Source: an uncultured Nitrosomonas sp.
Lineage (GTDB): Bacteria > Pseudomonadota > Gammaproteobacteria > Burkholderiales > Nitrosomonadaceae
NCBI GenBank assembly: GCA_949281375.1
Contig: CASDLT010000026.1
Span: forward strand, 1-64,000
DNA length: 64,000 nt
Direction: 5' to 3'
The notes below the pieces were generated by a model, which did no database searches, had not been told where the DNA came from, and worked only from the letters and a program-made list of their open reading frames with translations. The position numbers were made by a program, and so were the translations under genes. Numbering within the stretch: the first letter of the stretch is position 1; every line of letters starts with the position of its first letter. This document shows, piece by piece, positions 17,263 through 25,509 of this stretch.

Positions 17263-17730
17263 ATGACGAGATTTTTTTTCCTGATACTTGGCATCATTTT
17301 ATTTCTTACCGCTTGCAAGGATTCCGCGATAGTCGGAGCCTTCCTGCAGCCTGCGATTAATCCCAAGACTGGTTTGATCGAACGGAAGCTTGACCAGGCT
17401 CAGATTGAACGTGGTGAGCGCATCTATACCTCCCATTGCGAAGGTTGCCATGGCGCCAATGGCGCAGGGACGCCTGACTGGCGCAAGCCGAACGCGGATG
17501 GCAAGTATCCGCCGCCGCCACTGGATGGTACCGCGCATGCCTGGCATCACTCGACCGAGGTTCTGAAAAAAACCATCCTCAAGGGCACACCCCCAGAGAT
17601 GGGTTCGATGCCTGCCTGGGAAGGAAAGTTGACGGAACAGCAAGTCGATGACGTTATTGTCTGGATAAAATCGTTATGGCCGGATGAAATTTATGATGTT
17701 TGGTTCAAGAATTTCGAGGGCAAATCGTAA
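17263..17730 (+). CDS. Cytochrome c lipoprotein
   Basis: The start is set at the ATG two codons inside the track ORF. The N-terminus ends in LFLTAC, a lipobox near residue 20, so the protein should be lipid-anchored. The c-type heme motif is CEGCHGANGAG near residue 62, and a Met ligand candidate lies in PEMGSMPAWEGKLTEQQVDDVI, the usual C-terminal part of class I monoheme cytochromes. It is the third gene of the cupredoxin-DUF411 run, 15 bases downstream, so electron exchange with the cupredoxin is plausible. Confidence 0.88.
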   Translation: MTRFFFLILGIILFLTACKDSAIVGAFLQPAINPKTGLIERKLDQAQIERGERIYTSHCEGCHGANGAGTPDWRKPNADGKYPPPPLDGTAHAWHHSTEVLKKTILKGTPPEMGSMPAWEGKLTEQQVDDVIVWIKSLWPDEIYDVWFKNFEGKS

Positions 17731-17791
17731 GTCACAGATTTTTTGTGTCCGGGAACTGATTTCTCATTTGTAAAATTGTCAGGACGAATCA

Positions 17792-19021
17792 TTGAAAACG
17801 TATTTAGTGGGCGGATCGGTTCGCGATGAACTGTTGGGATTGCCGATAACAGATCGTGATTATGTCGTGGTCGGCGCGTCGCCCGAGGATATGGTGCGGC
17901 TGGGTTATCGTCCAGTTGGCAAGGATTTTCCGGTTTTCTTGCATCCGCATACGCACGAACAATATGCCCTGGCCCGAACGGAACGTAAAATTTCCCGAGG
18001 TTATAAAGGGTTTGAAGTATTCACGTCTCCCTACGTAACCCTGCAGGAAGATCTGGCCCGGCGCGATCTTACGATCAATTCGATTGCCAAGGATGAAGCG
18101 GGTAACATCATTGATCCTTTCAATGGCGTTGCCGATCTGGAAGCTGGGCTGCTGCGCCATGTCAGCCCTGCGTTTTCAGAAGATCCGGTGCGCATCCTCA
18201 GGGCTGCGCGATTCGCTGCACGCTTCAGCTTCCGAATGGCGCCGGAGACGCTGACACTGATGACCGACATGGTACATAACGGCGAAGTCGATGCGCTGGT
18301 GCCCGAGCGTGTCTGGCAGGAACTCTCCAGAGGTCTGATGGAGAAACATCCCTCCCGAATGTTTTATATGCTCCGTGAATGTGGAGCATTGGCGCGAATC
18401 CTACCAGAAATCGATGTGCTGTTTGGTGTTCCCCAGCCGGCGCATGCTCATCCTGAAATCGACACCGGCGTTCATATCATGCTGGCGATTGATTACGCTG
18501 CGGCCAGTAATTTTTCGTTGTCAGTCCGTTTTGCCACACTGATGCATGATCTGGGCAAGGGTACGACCCCTCCTGAAGAATGGCCGCGACATATCGGTCA
18601 TGAAGCCCGGAGCATTGATTTGACGCAAGAATTATGCGAACGGCTTCGAGTTCCGAAAGAGTGTCGCGATCTTGCTTTGTTGGTTGCACGATATCACGGC
18701 GACGTGCACCGAGCAGAGGAACTGAAACCTTCGACCATTGCTGACATGTTGCAGGCCGTGGATGGCTATCGCAAGCCACAGCGCTTTGAAGAGTTTTTGC
18801 AAGCGTGCGGCAGCGATTTCCATGGCCGGCCTGGCTTTGCCTCAAGGCCATACCCGCAGGCAAAGAGGTTACAAAAAGCGCTGATCGCGGCCAGAGGTGT
18901 GGATGCAGGCAGAATTGCCGCGGAGCTTAGCCAGAAGCTTTCCAAATCTGACGAATTGCCGGCTGCAATTCATGCCCAGGTACGCGCCGCACGCATCGGA
19001 CGCATCAAAGCGGATGCGTGA
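17792..19021 (+). CDS. cca: CCA tRNA nucleotidyltransferase with HD domain
   Basis: Adds or repairs the CCA end of tRNAs; the multifunctional form also has HD phosphohydrolase activity. It uses a TTG start giving the invariant MKTYLVGGSVRDELLGLP. The catalytic acidic residues are in TDRDYVVVGA. The neck and body follow with RRDLTINSIAKD and EDPVRILRAARFAARF. The HD domain in the last 180 residues has LMHDLGKGTTP. The length of 409 residues is standard for the class with the HD domain. It is the last gene before a convergent lipoprotein. Confidence 0.95.
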   Translation: MKTYLVGGSVRDELLGLPITDRDYVVVGASPEDMVRLGYRPVGKDFPVFLHPHTHEQYALARTERKISRGYKGFEVFTSPYVTLQEDLARRDLTINSIAKDEAGNIIDPFNGVADLEAGLLRHVSPAFSEDPVRILRAARFAARFSFRMAPETLTLMTDMVHNGEVDALVPERVWQELSRGLMEKHPSRMFYMLRECGALARILPEIDVLFGVPQPAHAHPEIDTGVHIMLAIDYAAASNFSLSVRFATLMHDLGKGTTPPEEWPRHIGHEARSIDLTQELCERLRVPKECRDLALLVARYHGDVHRAEELKPSTIADMLQAVDGYRKPQRFEEFLQACGSDFHGRPGFASRPYPQAKRLQKALIAARGVDAGRIAAELSQKLSKSDELPAAIHAQVRAARIGRIKADA

Positions 19022-19036
19022 GATGTGTGTTGATGA

Positions 19037-19654
19037 CTAATCGATCAATTTAGAAAACGTTCTGATTTTGGGAGGTGACGTCAGATCGGTTTTGTTAAAG
19101 CTGAACAGGAACAATAACGTATAGGCGTTATAGAACGTATCGGCGATAAATGGTGATGATGAAGCGATGAATCGGCCTGAAGGCATATCAAACACGTCCA
19201 AATGAAAGCGTGAATACCCGCTTTGCAGTTCGGCCTTGAAAAGCGCCAACTCGGGCAAGGAAATCGGAATCAACGATGCTTGAACGGGTGGAATACCGAA
19301 GAATGTCGTCCCCACTTCGGAACCCAGTGAATCAATCACAACATTGACGCGATGCGTTGCATTTTCTGGCCCTTCCTGCACCGTATATCCCAATAATCCC
19401 AACCATCCGGCAACCAAGCCCTTCGCCATATCCTTATCGGGAGTCAACCCTGTCACTTCCAGCTTGACGATGGCGCCTTTGGGCATTGGCAACGCCAGAT
19501 CAATTTGTTTAGGCAGACTGCGCGACACTGCTTCGCTGATGAGCAGTTGCTCAGTGGCTGTTCGTGCTGTATTCGTTACTTTCTGTGTTGTTGAGCAAGC
19601 TGATAAAAATCCTGTCACCAGTGCGGTAAAAAAAAGCATATGAATCGGTTTCAT
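19037..19654 (-). CDS. Lipoprotein of unknown function, about 205 aa
   Basis: The internal ATG at 19654 gives a compact signal peptide ending in the lipobox FLSAC, with GGGAG 12 bases upstream. The longer start adds ten polar residues and is less likely. The mature part begins with a Thr-rich linker and then has KQIDLALPMPKGAIVKLEVTG, GYTVQEGPENATHRVNVVIDS and a hydrophobic segment near the C-terminus (FYNAYTLLFLFSF). I recognise it only as a conserved hypothetical of DUF6655 or similar appearance and do not assign a family. It is convergent with cca, with 16 bases between the stops. Confidence 0.65.
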   Translation of the reverse strand: MKPIHMLFFTALVTGFLSACSTTQKVTNTARTATEQLLISEAVSRSLPKQIDLALPMPKGAIVKLEVTGLTPDKDMAKGLVAGWLGLLGYTVQEGPENATHRVNVVIDSLGSEVGTTFFGIPPVQASLIPISLPELALFKAELQSGYSRFHLDVFDMPSGRFIASSSPFIADTFYNAYTLLFLFSFNKTDLTSPPKIRTFSKLID

Positions 19655-19769
19655 GGCAAATGTGCACTCCCTGTTAAATTTCATAATCTGATGTTTTTTC
19701 TTTTATTGCCTAAATAGTCTATCGCAAAGTGGATTGATGTGGTTGAGCATTATGGATTGCCGCCAGTCC

Positions 19770-19940
19770 CTAGTGATGATCCGTTGCTAATGTTTCAAAC
19801 CTTGACGTTGAACAGCGTCCAACCTCAGGCTGAATCGCGTTCTGATCGCGCTCCATGACCTTGATGGGCTCCTCATCAAAGATGCGGTGTGGCTCAGGAT
19901 TGTAAAGTCTCGTTGTTACTATGATCTTGTTCATCTCCAT
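19770..19940 (-). CDS. Possible small protein of 56 aa
   Basis: Below the track cut-off. The frame reads MEMNKIIVTTRLYNPEPHRI... and has a credible composition with charged helices (FDEEPIKVMERDQN). A second ATG two codons in is preceded directly by GGAG, which is too close for a ribosome-binding site. It sits in the 480-base spacer before the sulfur island and has no known family. It could be a small regulator or chance. Confidence 0.3.
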   Translation of the reverse strand: MEMNKIIVTTRLYNPEPHRIFDEEPIKVMERDQNAIQPEVGRCSTSRFETLATDHH

Positions 19941-19984
19941 GTCTTTGTCAGCTGAAATTCTGAATGAGGATCATTCACATGAAG

Positions 19985-20164
19985 AATTTTTCAGTCGATT
20001 GGACATATGTACCGTTTTCATTAAGATTTAATTTATTGATATTTCATTGGAAAAATTCCTATATAACCTTAAAATATATTTATTTAATTAAAAACTATTT
20101 TTGTTTATATAAGATTGCTGCTATTGTTCGCTTCCATTAAATTTTTACCATTCAGGCGTTGTAA
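19985..20164 (+). promoter_or_regulatory. Very AT-rich leader of the sulfur island
   Basis: About 180 bases directly before yezD consist largely of A and T tracts (for example AAATATATTTATTTAATTAA), far more than the surroundings. TATATAAG near 20107 could serve as a -10 region. A CysB-type activator site would be expected here for a sulfate-uptake cluster, but no reliable consensus exists to call it by eye. Confidence 0.4.
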
Positions 20165-20365
20165 ATGAATATTGATTTAGAAGCAAAACCTCTCAGAGAG
20201 AACAATAAGCGCGTACCCGTCGACGTAGCGCAGGAAATTTTACGGGCTGTGGACGGGATTGAGTATGGATCCGTCGAGATCGTGATTCATGACGGTAAAG
20301 TTGTACAAATTGAGTGTCGGGAAAAAATTCGCGTGAATCAAGGACGTAAGGCATCAAAATCATAA
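20165..20365 (+). CDS. YezD family small protein (DUF2292)
   Basis: Protein of 66 aa. The conserved core is EILRAVDGIEYGSVEIVIHDGKVVQIECREK, which matches YezD/DUF2292 proteins commonly found beside sulfate or sulfonate uptake genes. The C-terminus is basic (RVNQGRKASKS), suggesting nucleic-acid or anionic-partner contact. It is the first gene of the island, followed after about 140 bases by the porin. Its function is unknown. A role in sulfur-limitation response is inferred from the company it keeps here and elsewhere. Confidence 0.88.
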   Translation: MNIDLEAKPLRENNKRVPVDVAQEILRAVDGIEYGSVEIVIHDGKVVQIECREKIRVNQGRKASKS

Positions 20366-20508
20366 TGCATCTGTTTGAAGCCTCATCCCTCAGGATCTTA
20401 TTGATCTCGCAATAACAATAAAACACCGACCGACAATGTAGGAGGTGAAACAGCAAAATCAATCAGTGACTCAACCGGATTTCCGGAGGGCTTACTTAGG
20501 AGAATAAA

Positions 20509-22176
20509 GTGCAGTTTTTTGGGTTTATATTTCGCGCAGCAGTATTGAGCGCATTGACAATGGCCATTGCCAATGCATCATCTGATCAAAAAACAACGTT
20601 AGATTTTCAAGTCATGCAGCAGAATTTCGTGCAAGTCGCGCAGCAGATGGCTGTTGATATGGGCAAACCGTTAGGCAATAAACCTTCCGATCAGGAAAAA
20701 TCATTGCCTGCGATTGAACCGGAAAAAAAAGTAGCAGAAGTTAAGAAACCGACCAGCTATCATCAACGATCTAACAGCTACGCCACCAATCCAGATTCCG
20801 ATCCGCCGCGCTACGTGCGCCAATTGAGCGATATCGGCGTGGAGGCATTCAAGGATGTCACCTGGCTGGATATCGGTTTTGAGCATCGTACCCGCTACGA
20901 ATGGCGTAACAACGACATACGGCGTATCGAGGGTGGCGAGGATAATCCGTTTTTCTTGCGCAATCGGGCCTGGATCGGGATAAAAAATATTCTGGATCCG
21001 TTCCGGTTCGCGGTCGAATTCCAGGATTCGCGCGTCTACAACAATAAACATGCCATTACCGATCAGGAAAGAAATGAGTTCGACCTGCTGAATGCCTATG
21101 GCGAATTGAATTTCAAAAAAGCGCTCGGTGTCGATGATCGCGGCAATGACCGTCCGATTCGTTTCCGTGTCGGCCGCATGGCGTATGAAGTCACAGACCG
21201 TCGTTTTATCGCACGTAACGAATGGCGCAACACCACCAATACCTTTGAAGGTTTCCGTCTGAATTTGGGAAAGGAAGCCAATGACTGGGAATTGGATCTG
21301 TTCGGCATGCAGCCGGTTAGACGCCTGCAAACCAAATTCGATGAAGCCAACGATCATTTATGGTTTTTCGGCGCAATCGGAACCTTGCGCAAATGGTCTG
21401 ACATAGCCACCCTGCAAGCTTATTACATGGGCCAGAAACAAACGGCTGACCCGAATGGCTTTACCGCCACCAACCGGCTTGACCGCCAGATCCACATGCC
21501 CGGATTCCGTATCTACGGCAAGGCTGCTCACTACTTTGATTTCGATGTCAGCTATAACCATCAATTGGGATTTAGTGGCGCAAACCGTGTTGATGCGCAT
21601 GGTTACACCATTGAACTCGGAAAAACCTTTGACCATGCTTGGAAGCCGCGCGTCAACTTGTTTTATGGCTATGCCACGGGTGATAAGAATCCGACCGATA
21701 ATGTCGACAACCGCTTTGACCGGTTCTTTGGATTTGCGCGGCCGTGGTCTGCCGATCATTACGTGATCTATGAAAATTTGAAAGCGCCTAAAATCAGGTT
21801 TGAGTTTCAGCCAACCCAAAAACTGGGGTTTGAAATGGGCTATGGTGGATATTGGCTAGCCAGTAAAACTGACCGCATGTTCGATATTCTCGATGGCAAT
21901 ATCAGCAATACCGTGCGCGATCCTGGATTCAATCGCGATCGCACCGGCCAAAGCGGCGATTTCGGCGGTCATTCCTTTGAAGGGCGGATACGTTATCAAC
22001 CCACGCCACGAATCAATACCATCCTCGGCTACACCCACTTCACCGCAGGTGAGTTTGTGAAAAACCGCATCGCTGCGGCGCCGCATTGCGACACCAGCGG
22101 CGTGCAGCCTTGCGTGGATCAACGCTCAGGCAATACGGATTTCCTGTACTTTGAAGTGTTAATCAGTCTTTTGTAA
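20509..22176 (+). CDS. Alginate-export-type outer membrane porin
   Basis: A GTG start has AGGAGA seven bases upstream. A signal peptide ends near AIANA, followed by about 80 polar residues. From residue 110 on, the sequence shows repeated amphipathic strands rich in aromatic residues and is of the alginate_exp (AlgE-like) type, with IGFEHRTRYEWRNNDI near the start of the barrel and the usual RVGRMAYEVTDRRFIARNEW segment. It ends in YFEVLISLL. Placed immediately before the sulfate-binding protein, it is probably the outer-membrane entry for sulfate or an organosulfur anion rather than an alginate exporter. That is inferred. Confidence 0.82.
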   Translation: MQFFGFIFRAAVLSALTMAIANASSDQKTTLDFQVMQQNFVQVAQQMAVDMGKPLGNKPSDQEKSLPAIEPEKKVAEVKKPTSYHQRSNSYATNPDSDPPRYVRQLSDIGVEAFKDVTWLDIGFEHRTRYEWRNNDIRRIEGGEDNPFFLRNRAWIGIKNILDPFRFAVEFQDSRVYNNKHAITDQERNEFDLLNAYGELNFKKALGVDDRGNDRPIRFRVGRMAYEVTDRRFIARNEWRNTTNTFEGFRLNLGKEANDWELDLFGMQPVRRLQTKFDEANDHLWFFGAIGTLRKWSDIATLQAYYMGQKQTADPNGFTATNRLDRQIHMPGFRIYGKAAHYFDFDVSYNHQLGFSGANRVDAHGYTIELGKTFDHAWKPRVNLFYGYATGDKNPTDNVDNRFDRFFGFARPWSADHYVIYENLKAPKIRFEFQPTQKLGFEMGYGGYWLASKTDRMFDILDGNISNTVRDPGFNRDRTGQSGDFGGHSFEGRIRYQPTPRINTILGYTHFTAGEFVKNRIAAAPHCDTSGVQPCVDQRSGNTDFLYFEVLISLL

Positions 22177-22204
22177 ACAATCTTAAATTTTGTAGGAGAA
22201 CGCA

Positions 22205-23209
22205 ATGACAATGAAAACCTGGATAACTACAAGTTTGCTTACCGCGAGCTTGCTGATCAGCAGTACTGTGCTGGCCGAAAAAACCTTATTGAATGTTTCA
22301 TACGATCCCACTCGCGAGCTGTATCAGGAATTCAATACGTCTTTTGCCAAATATTGGCAAGCCAAAAACAATGAAAAGGTCGTCGTCCGGCAATCGCACG
22401 GTGGCTCGGGCAAGCAAGCCCGTTCCGTCATCGATGGCCTGGAAGCTGATGTGGTCACGTTGGCGCTTGCCAATGACATTAATGCCATTGCCGAAAAAGC
22501 CAAATTGCTGCCGGAAGATTGGCAAAAACGCCTTGCGCTGAATAGCACGCCCTATACATCAACCATCATTTTCCTGGTGCGTAAAGGCAACCCCAAGGGC
22601 ATCAAGGACTGGGATGATCTGGCGCAACCCGGCATCGCCGTCATTACCCCGAACCCGAAAACCTCGGGGGGCGCCCAATGGAATTATCTGGCGGCATGGC
22701 AGTTTGGCACTCGCAAATTCAACGGCGACGAAAGCCAAGTCAAGGAATTCGTCTCGAATATCTACAAGAATGTACCGGTTTTGGATTCAGGTGCGCGCGG
22801 TTCAACCACGACTTTTGTTGAGCGTGGGGTCGGCGATGTACTGATTTCTTGGGAGAACGAAGCATTTCTCGCGCTGAAGGAATATGGCGCAAATAAATTC
22901 GAGATTGTCATTCCTTCATTAAGCATCCTGGCGGAGCCACCGGTCGCGGTCGTCGATAAGGTCGTCGATAAAAAGGGTACTCGTAAAGTCGCCGAAGCCT
23001 ATCTCGAGTATCTTTATTCCGAAGAAGGACAAGAAATCGCAGCCAAGCATTTTTACCGTCCTACCAATCAGAAGGTTGCTGAAAAGCACGCCGCGAAGTT
23101 TCCCAAGATTGAATTATTCAAAATCGACGAGGCATTCGGCGGCTGGAAAAACGCCCATAAAGCACATTTTGCCGATGGCGGCACATTTGATCAGATTTAT
23201 TTGAAATAA
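22205..23209 (+). CDS. sbp: Periplasmic sulfate-binding protein
   Basis: Substrate-binding subunit of the CysTWA sulfate/thiosulfate importer. AGGAGAACGC precedes the ATG. A signal peptide ends near STVLA. Family hallmarks are [15 protein letters not shown] at the mature N-terminus, [26 protein letters not shown] and [19 protein letters not shown], whose Ser/Gly backbone contacts bind sulfate. The length of 334 residues is typical. The permease and ATPase genes are not adjacent but lie 4 kb downstream on the same strand, with the encapsulin genes between. A tight UUCG stem-loop follows the stop codon. Confidence 0.95.
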   Translation: MTMKTWITTSLLTASLLISSTVLAEKTLLNVSYDPTRELYQEFNTSFAKYWQAKNNEKVVVRQSHGGSGKQARSVIDGLEADVVTLALANDINAIAEKAKLLPEDWQKRLALNSTPYTSTIIFLVRKGNPKGIKDWDDLAQPGIAVITPNPKTSGGAQWNYLAAWQFGTRKFNGDESQVKEFVSNIYKNVPVLDSGARGSTTTFVERGVGDVLISWENEAFLALKEYGANKFEIVIPSLSILAEPPVAVVDKVVDKKGTRKVAEAYLEYLYSEEGQEIAAKHFYRPTNQKVAEKHAAKFPKIELFKIDEAFGGWKNAHKAHFADGGTFDQIYLK

Positions 23210-23216
23210 AGGTAAT

Positions 23217-23234
23217 AGCGCGCTTCGGCGCGCT
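23217..23234 (+). terminator. UUCG-capped stem-loop after sbp
   Basis: AGCGCGC-TTCG-GCGCGCT is a perfect 7-bp GC-rich stem closed by the very stable UUCG tetraloop, seven bases after the sbp stop codon. No T-run follows and the next gene starts 19 bases later. It more likely protects the 3' end of the sbp message or thins out downstream transcription than ends it. This would fit the high demand for a binding protein. Confidence 0.75.
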
Positions 23235-23252
23235 TACAGAAAGGAGTGGAAC

Positions 23253-23567
23253 ATGGCTATTCTCATTGTCGGTGGTGACTACATCACCTCATTCAAACAA
23301 GTGGTTGCTAACCAGCATTCGATGCCGGTCGAACATTGGGATGGTCGCAAAAAAGAATTCAATAAACGTTCATTGCCCAACAAGATCCGGCTGGTCGTCG
23401 TGATATGTGATTATGTCAGTCATCGGCTTGCGCTTTCGATCAAAGAAAAGGCTAAACAGCGTGGTATACCGCTGCTTTTTTGCCATCGCTCGGTCAATGA
23501 GTTGAAACACAAGCTGCAACATATTTATTCAGCAGATCAAGAGGATTGTTGTCATTTTTTTCAATAG
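23253..23567 (+). CDS. DUF2325 domain protein
   Basis: Protein of 104 aa with a good AAGGAG ribosome-binding site. It begins AILIVGGDYITSFKQVV, the DUF2325 start, followed by VVVICDYVSHRLALSIKEKAKQ and PLLFCHRSVNEL. The fold looks like a small Rossmann-type alpha/beta domain. The last residues contain a cysteine pair (DQEDCCHFFQ). DUF2325 has no established function. Members occur alone or fused to other domains. Its place between sbp and the encapsulin genes makes a role in sulfur response or in loading or regulating the compartment worth considering, but nothing in the sequence proves it. Confidence 0.8.
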   Translation: MAILIVGGDYITSFKQVVANQHSMPVEHWDGRKKEFNKRSLPNKIRLVVVICDYVSHRLALSIKEKAKQRGIPLLFCHRSVNELKHKLQHIYSADQEDCCHFFQ

Positions 23568-23648
23568 AGAACTGATCCATTTCAAACGATTCTTTGATGA
23601 ATCGAACCCATATGACACGACAACGGACTTTTAACTGGAGATCGCTCC

Positions 23649-24482
23649 ATGAAGACATCCATAAATACATCATTTAAATCCGCCGATGAATTTGAACTGA
23701 TCCATTCGGCCACCGATTATGCACTTCGAAGGTCAGAAAACGGCTGGGTGAGCGGGCTTTTTTATCATTGCGAGATCACGAGTGTTTTTCAGCCCATCTT
23801 CAGCATCAACGATAATCGAACCATTGGACAAGCAGCTTACATTCGCTCCAAATCGAATGACGATGTTGAGCTGTGGCCTTGGCAGGTTTTCTCTCTGGCA
23901 TCCAAGGATGACCAGCTGATAGAGTTGGATCGCTTGTGCCGGGCAATTCATGCGCTCAATTATTATTTCAATCACGACTCGAAACTGGATCATTTATTTG
24001 TCGATGTGCATCCGCGATTGCTGGAAAGCGTCAAGGATGATCATGGCCGGGCATTCGAGAATTTTCTTGATCTGATCGGCATGAAAACGTCGCGGGTAGT
24101 GATAGGAATTCCAGCCATTGTGAATCGAAACTGGAAATTATTGCAACATGTCATCGCCAACTACCGTTCACGCGGCTATCAAATCGCCGCAAATTATAGC
24201 GGCACGCAAAGCGACTGGATGGTGGAGCTCGGTAGTTTATATCCCGACATCGTTCGCATCGAAGCGAGCGATCTGATCCAGCATGATGCAATCAACGCCT
24301 TGGCAGACACCATTCATGGCTTTGGTTCCAAGTTACTGGTGAGAGATATCGAGACCACAAAGCAATTAGCGACGGTCCTGCACACCGATGCGGATTATCT
24401 GCAAGGTAATTTATTGAGTGAACCGGTGCGGGAAATCACTAAGATTGAAGTGTTGCCGGTTTCAGAAGCAGAAGTTCATTAA
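23649..24482 (+). CDS. Degenerate EAL-domain protein
   Basis: Protein of 277 aa covering one EAL fold. The start VFQPIFSINDNRTIGQ aligns with the FQPI region of c-di-GMP phosphodiesterases, but the EALLR motif is replaced by AAYIR, so the catalytic glutamate is absent. The later DDFG region reads AANYSGTQ, and the KID motif reads RIEASD. All metal-binding positions I can place are changed, so it cannot be an active phosphodiesterase. It may act as a protein-binding or regulatory domain. No GGDEF domain is attached. TGGAGATCGCTCC precedes the ATG. It lies just upstream of the encapsulin gene in the same direction. Confidence 0.82.
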   Translation: MKTSINTSFKSADEFELIHSATDYALRRSENGWVSGLFYHCEITSVFQPIFSINDNRTIGQAAYIRSKSNDDVELWPWQVFSLASKDDQLIELDRLCRAIHALNYYFNHDSKLDHLFVDVHPRLLESVKDDHGRAFENFLDLIGMKTSRVVIGIPAIVNRNWKLLQHVIANYRSRGYQIAANYSGTQSDWMVELGSLYPDIVRIEASDLIQHDAINALADTIHGFGSKLLVRDIETTKQLATVLHTDADYLQGNLLSEPVREITKIEVLPVSEAEVH

Positions 24483-24591
24483 AAGATCTAAATATGACCA
24501 ATTGCTGATAATTGGTTACTTTCATTAACGCTGACTAGTGATATTGACGTCATTTGTCATTGTGGTGATTCATTAATTAAGGAAAAAATAA

Positions 24592-25509
24592 ATGACAGAT
24601 ATCCATCAAGCTCATACTGCATTGGGTGATGTAGCTGCTAGGACGCTGGCGAATGCGACCAAAACCGTTCCCATGATGGGAACGATTACACCGCGTTGGC
24701 TGACTCATCTACTGCAATGGGTGCCGGTCGAAGCGGGTATTTATCGTGTGAACAAAGTAAAGGATCCCGATCAGGTCGAAGTCGATTGCTCTGCCAAGGA
24801 TGAGCGTGAATTACCTGCGACCTTTGTGGATTATGAAGAGTGGGGCCGGGAATATGTATTGAACGCAGTTAATACCGTTCTGGATGTCCATACGCGCGTT
24901 TCCGATCTCTATAGCAGTCCGCATAATCAGATTCGCGAACAGTTGCGGCTCACCATCGAAACTGCAAAAGAGCGTCAGGAAAGTGAGCTCATCAACAACA
25001 AGGAATACGGTCTGCTTAATAATGCTGCTAAATCCATGAGAATAAAAACTCGCAAAGGCCCTCCTACACCGGATGATCTGGATGAGTTGATTTCGCGTGT
25101 TTGGAAAGAGCCGTCGTTCTTCCTGGCGCATCCTTTAGCGATCGCGGCATTTGGCCGTGAGTGCACACGCCGTGGCGTGCCTCCACCCACCACAACCCTT
25201 TTTGGCTCGCAGTTTTTAACATGGCGCGGAACCCCGCTCATTCCCAGCGACAAGCTCAACATTACCGGTGGCAAGACCAACATTATTTTGTTACGAACTG
25301 GCGAGAACCGTCAGGGAGTAGTAGGGCTATATCAACCTGATCTGCCAGGACAGCAAGGCATGGGATTGTCGGTGCGTTTCATGGGTATCAATCACAAAGC
25401 GATAGCATCGTATCTCGTTTCTCTCTATTGCTCTCTGGCAGTGCTGACAGAAGATGCGCTGGGTATTCTCGAACACGTGGATATCAGTAATTATCATGAG
25501 TACAAGTAA
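24592..25509 (+). CDS. Family 2A encapsulin shell protein (SrpI-like)
   Basis: Shell protein of a protein nanocompartment with HK97 phage-capsid fold, 305 aa. I recognise the family 2A type by TITPRWLTHLLQWVPVEAG near the start, the segment HNQIREQLRLTIETAKERQE, FFLAHPLAIAAFGRECTRRG and FLTWRGTPLIPSDKL near the end. There is no cyclic-nucleotide-binding domain, which separates it from family 2B. SrpI of cyanobacteria is induced by sulfur starvation and packages a cysteine desulfurase. Here the cargo gene overlaps the shell gene by 14 bases, so expression is coupled. AAGGAAAAAATAA precedes the ATG. The identity rests on motif memory and strong context. Confidence 0.9.
   Translation: MTDIHQAHTALGDVAARTLANATKTVPMMGTITPRWLTHLLQWVPVEAGIYRVNKVKDPDQVEVDCSAKDERELPATFVDYEEWGREYVLNAVNTVLDVHTRVSDLYSSPHNQIREQLRLTIETAKERQESELINNKEYGLLNNAAKSMRIKTRKGPPTPDDLDELISRVWKEPSFFLAHPLAIAAFGRECTRRGVPPPTTTLFGSQFLTWRGTPLIPSDKLNITGGKTNIILLRTGENRQGVVGLYQPDLPGQQGMGLSVRFMGINHKAIASYLVSLYCSLAVLTEDALGILEHVDISNYHEYK

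Noticed and set aside
20701-21357. 218-codon minus-strand ORF
   Set aside because: Antisense to the porin gene, whose codon pattern and strand motifs are clear.
22951-22980. Tandem repeat GTCGTCGATAA in sbp
   Set aside because: Two copies encoding VVDKVVDK within a normal part of the protein; no sign of a mobile or regulatory repeat.
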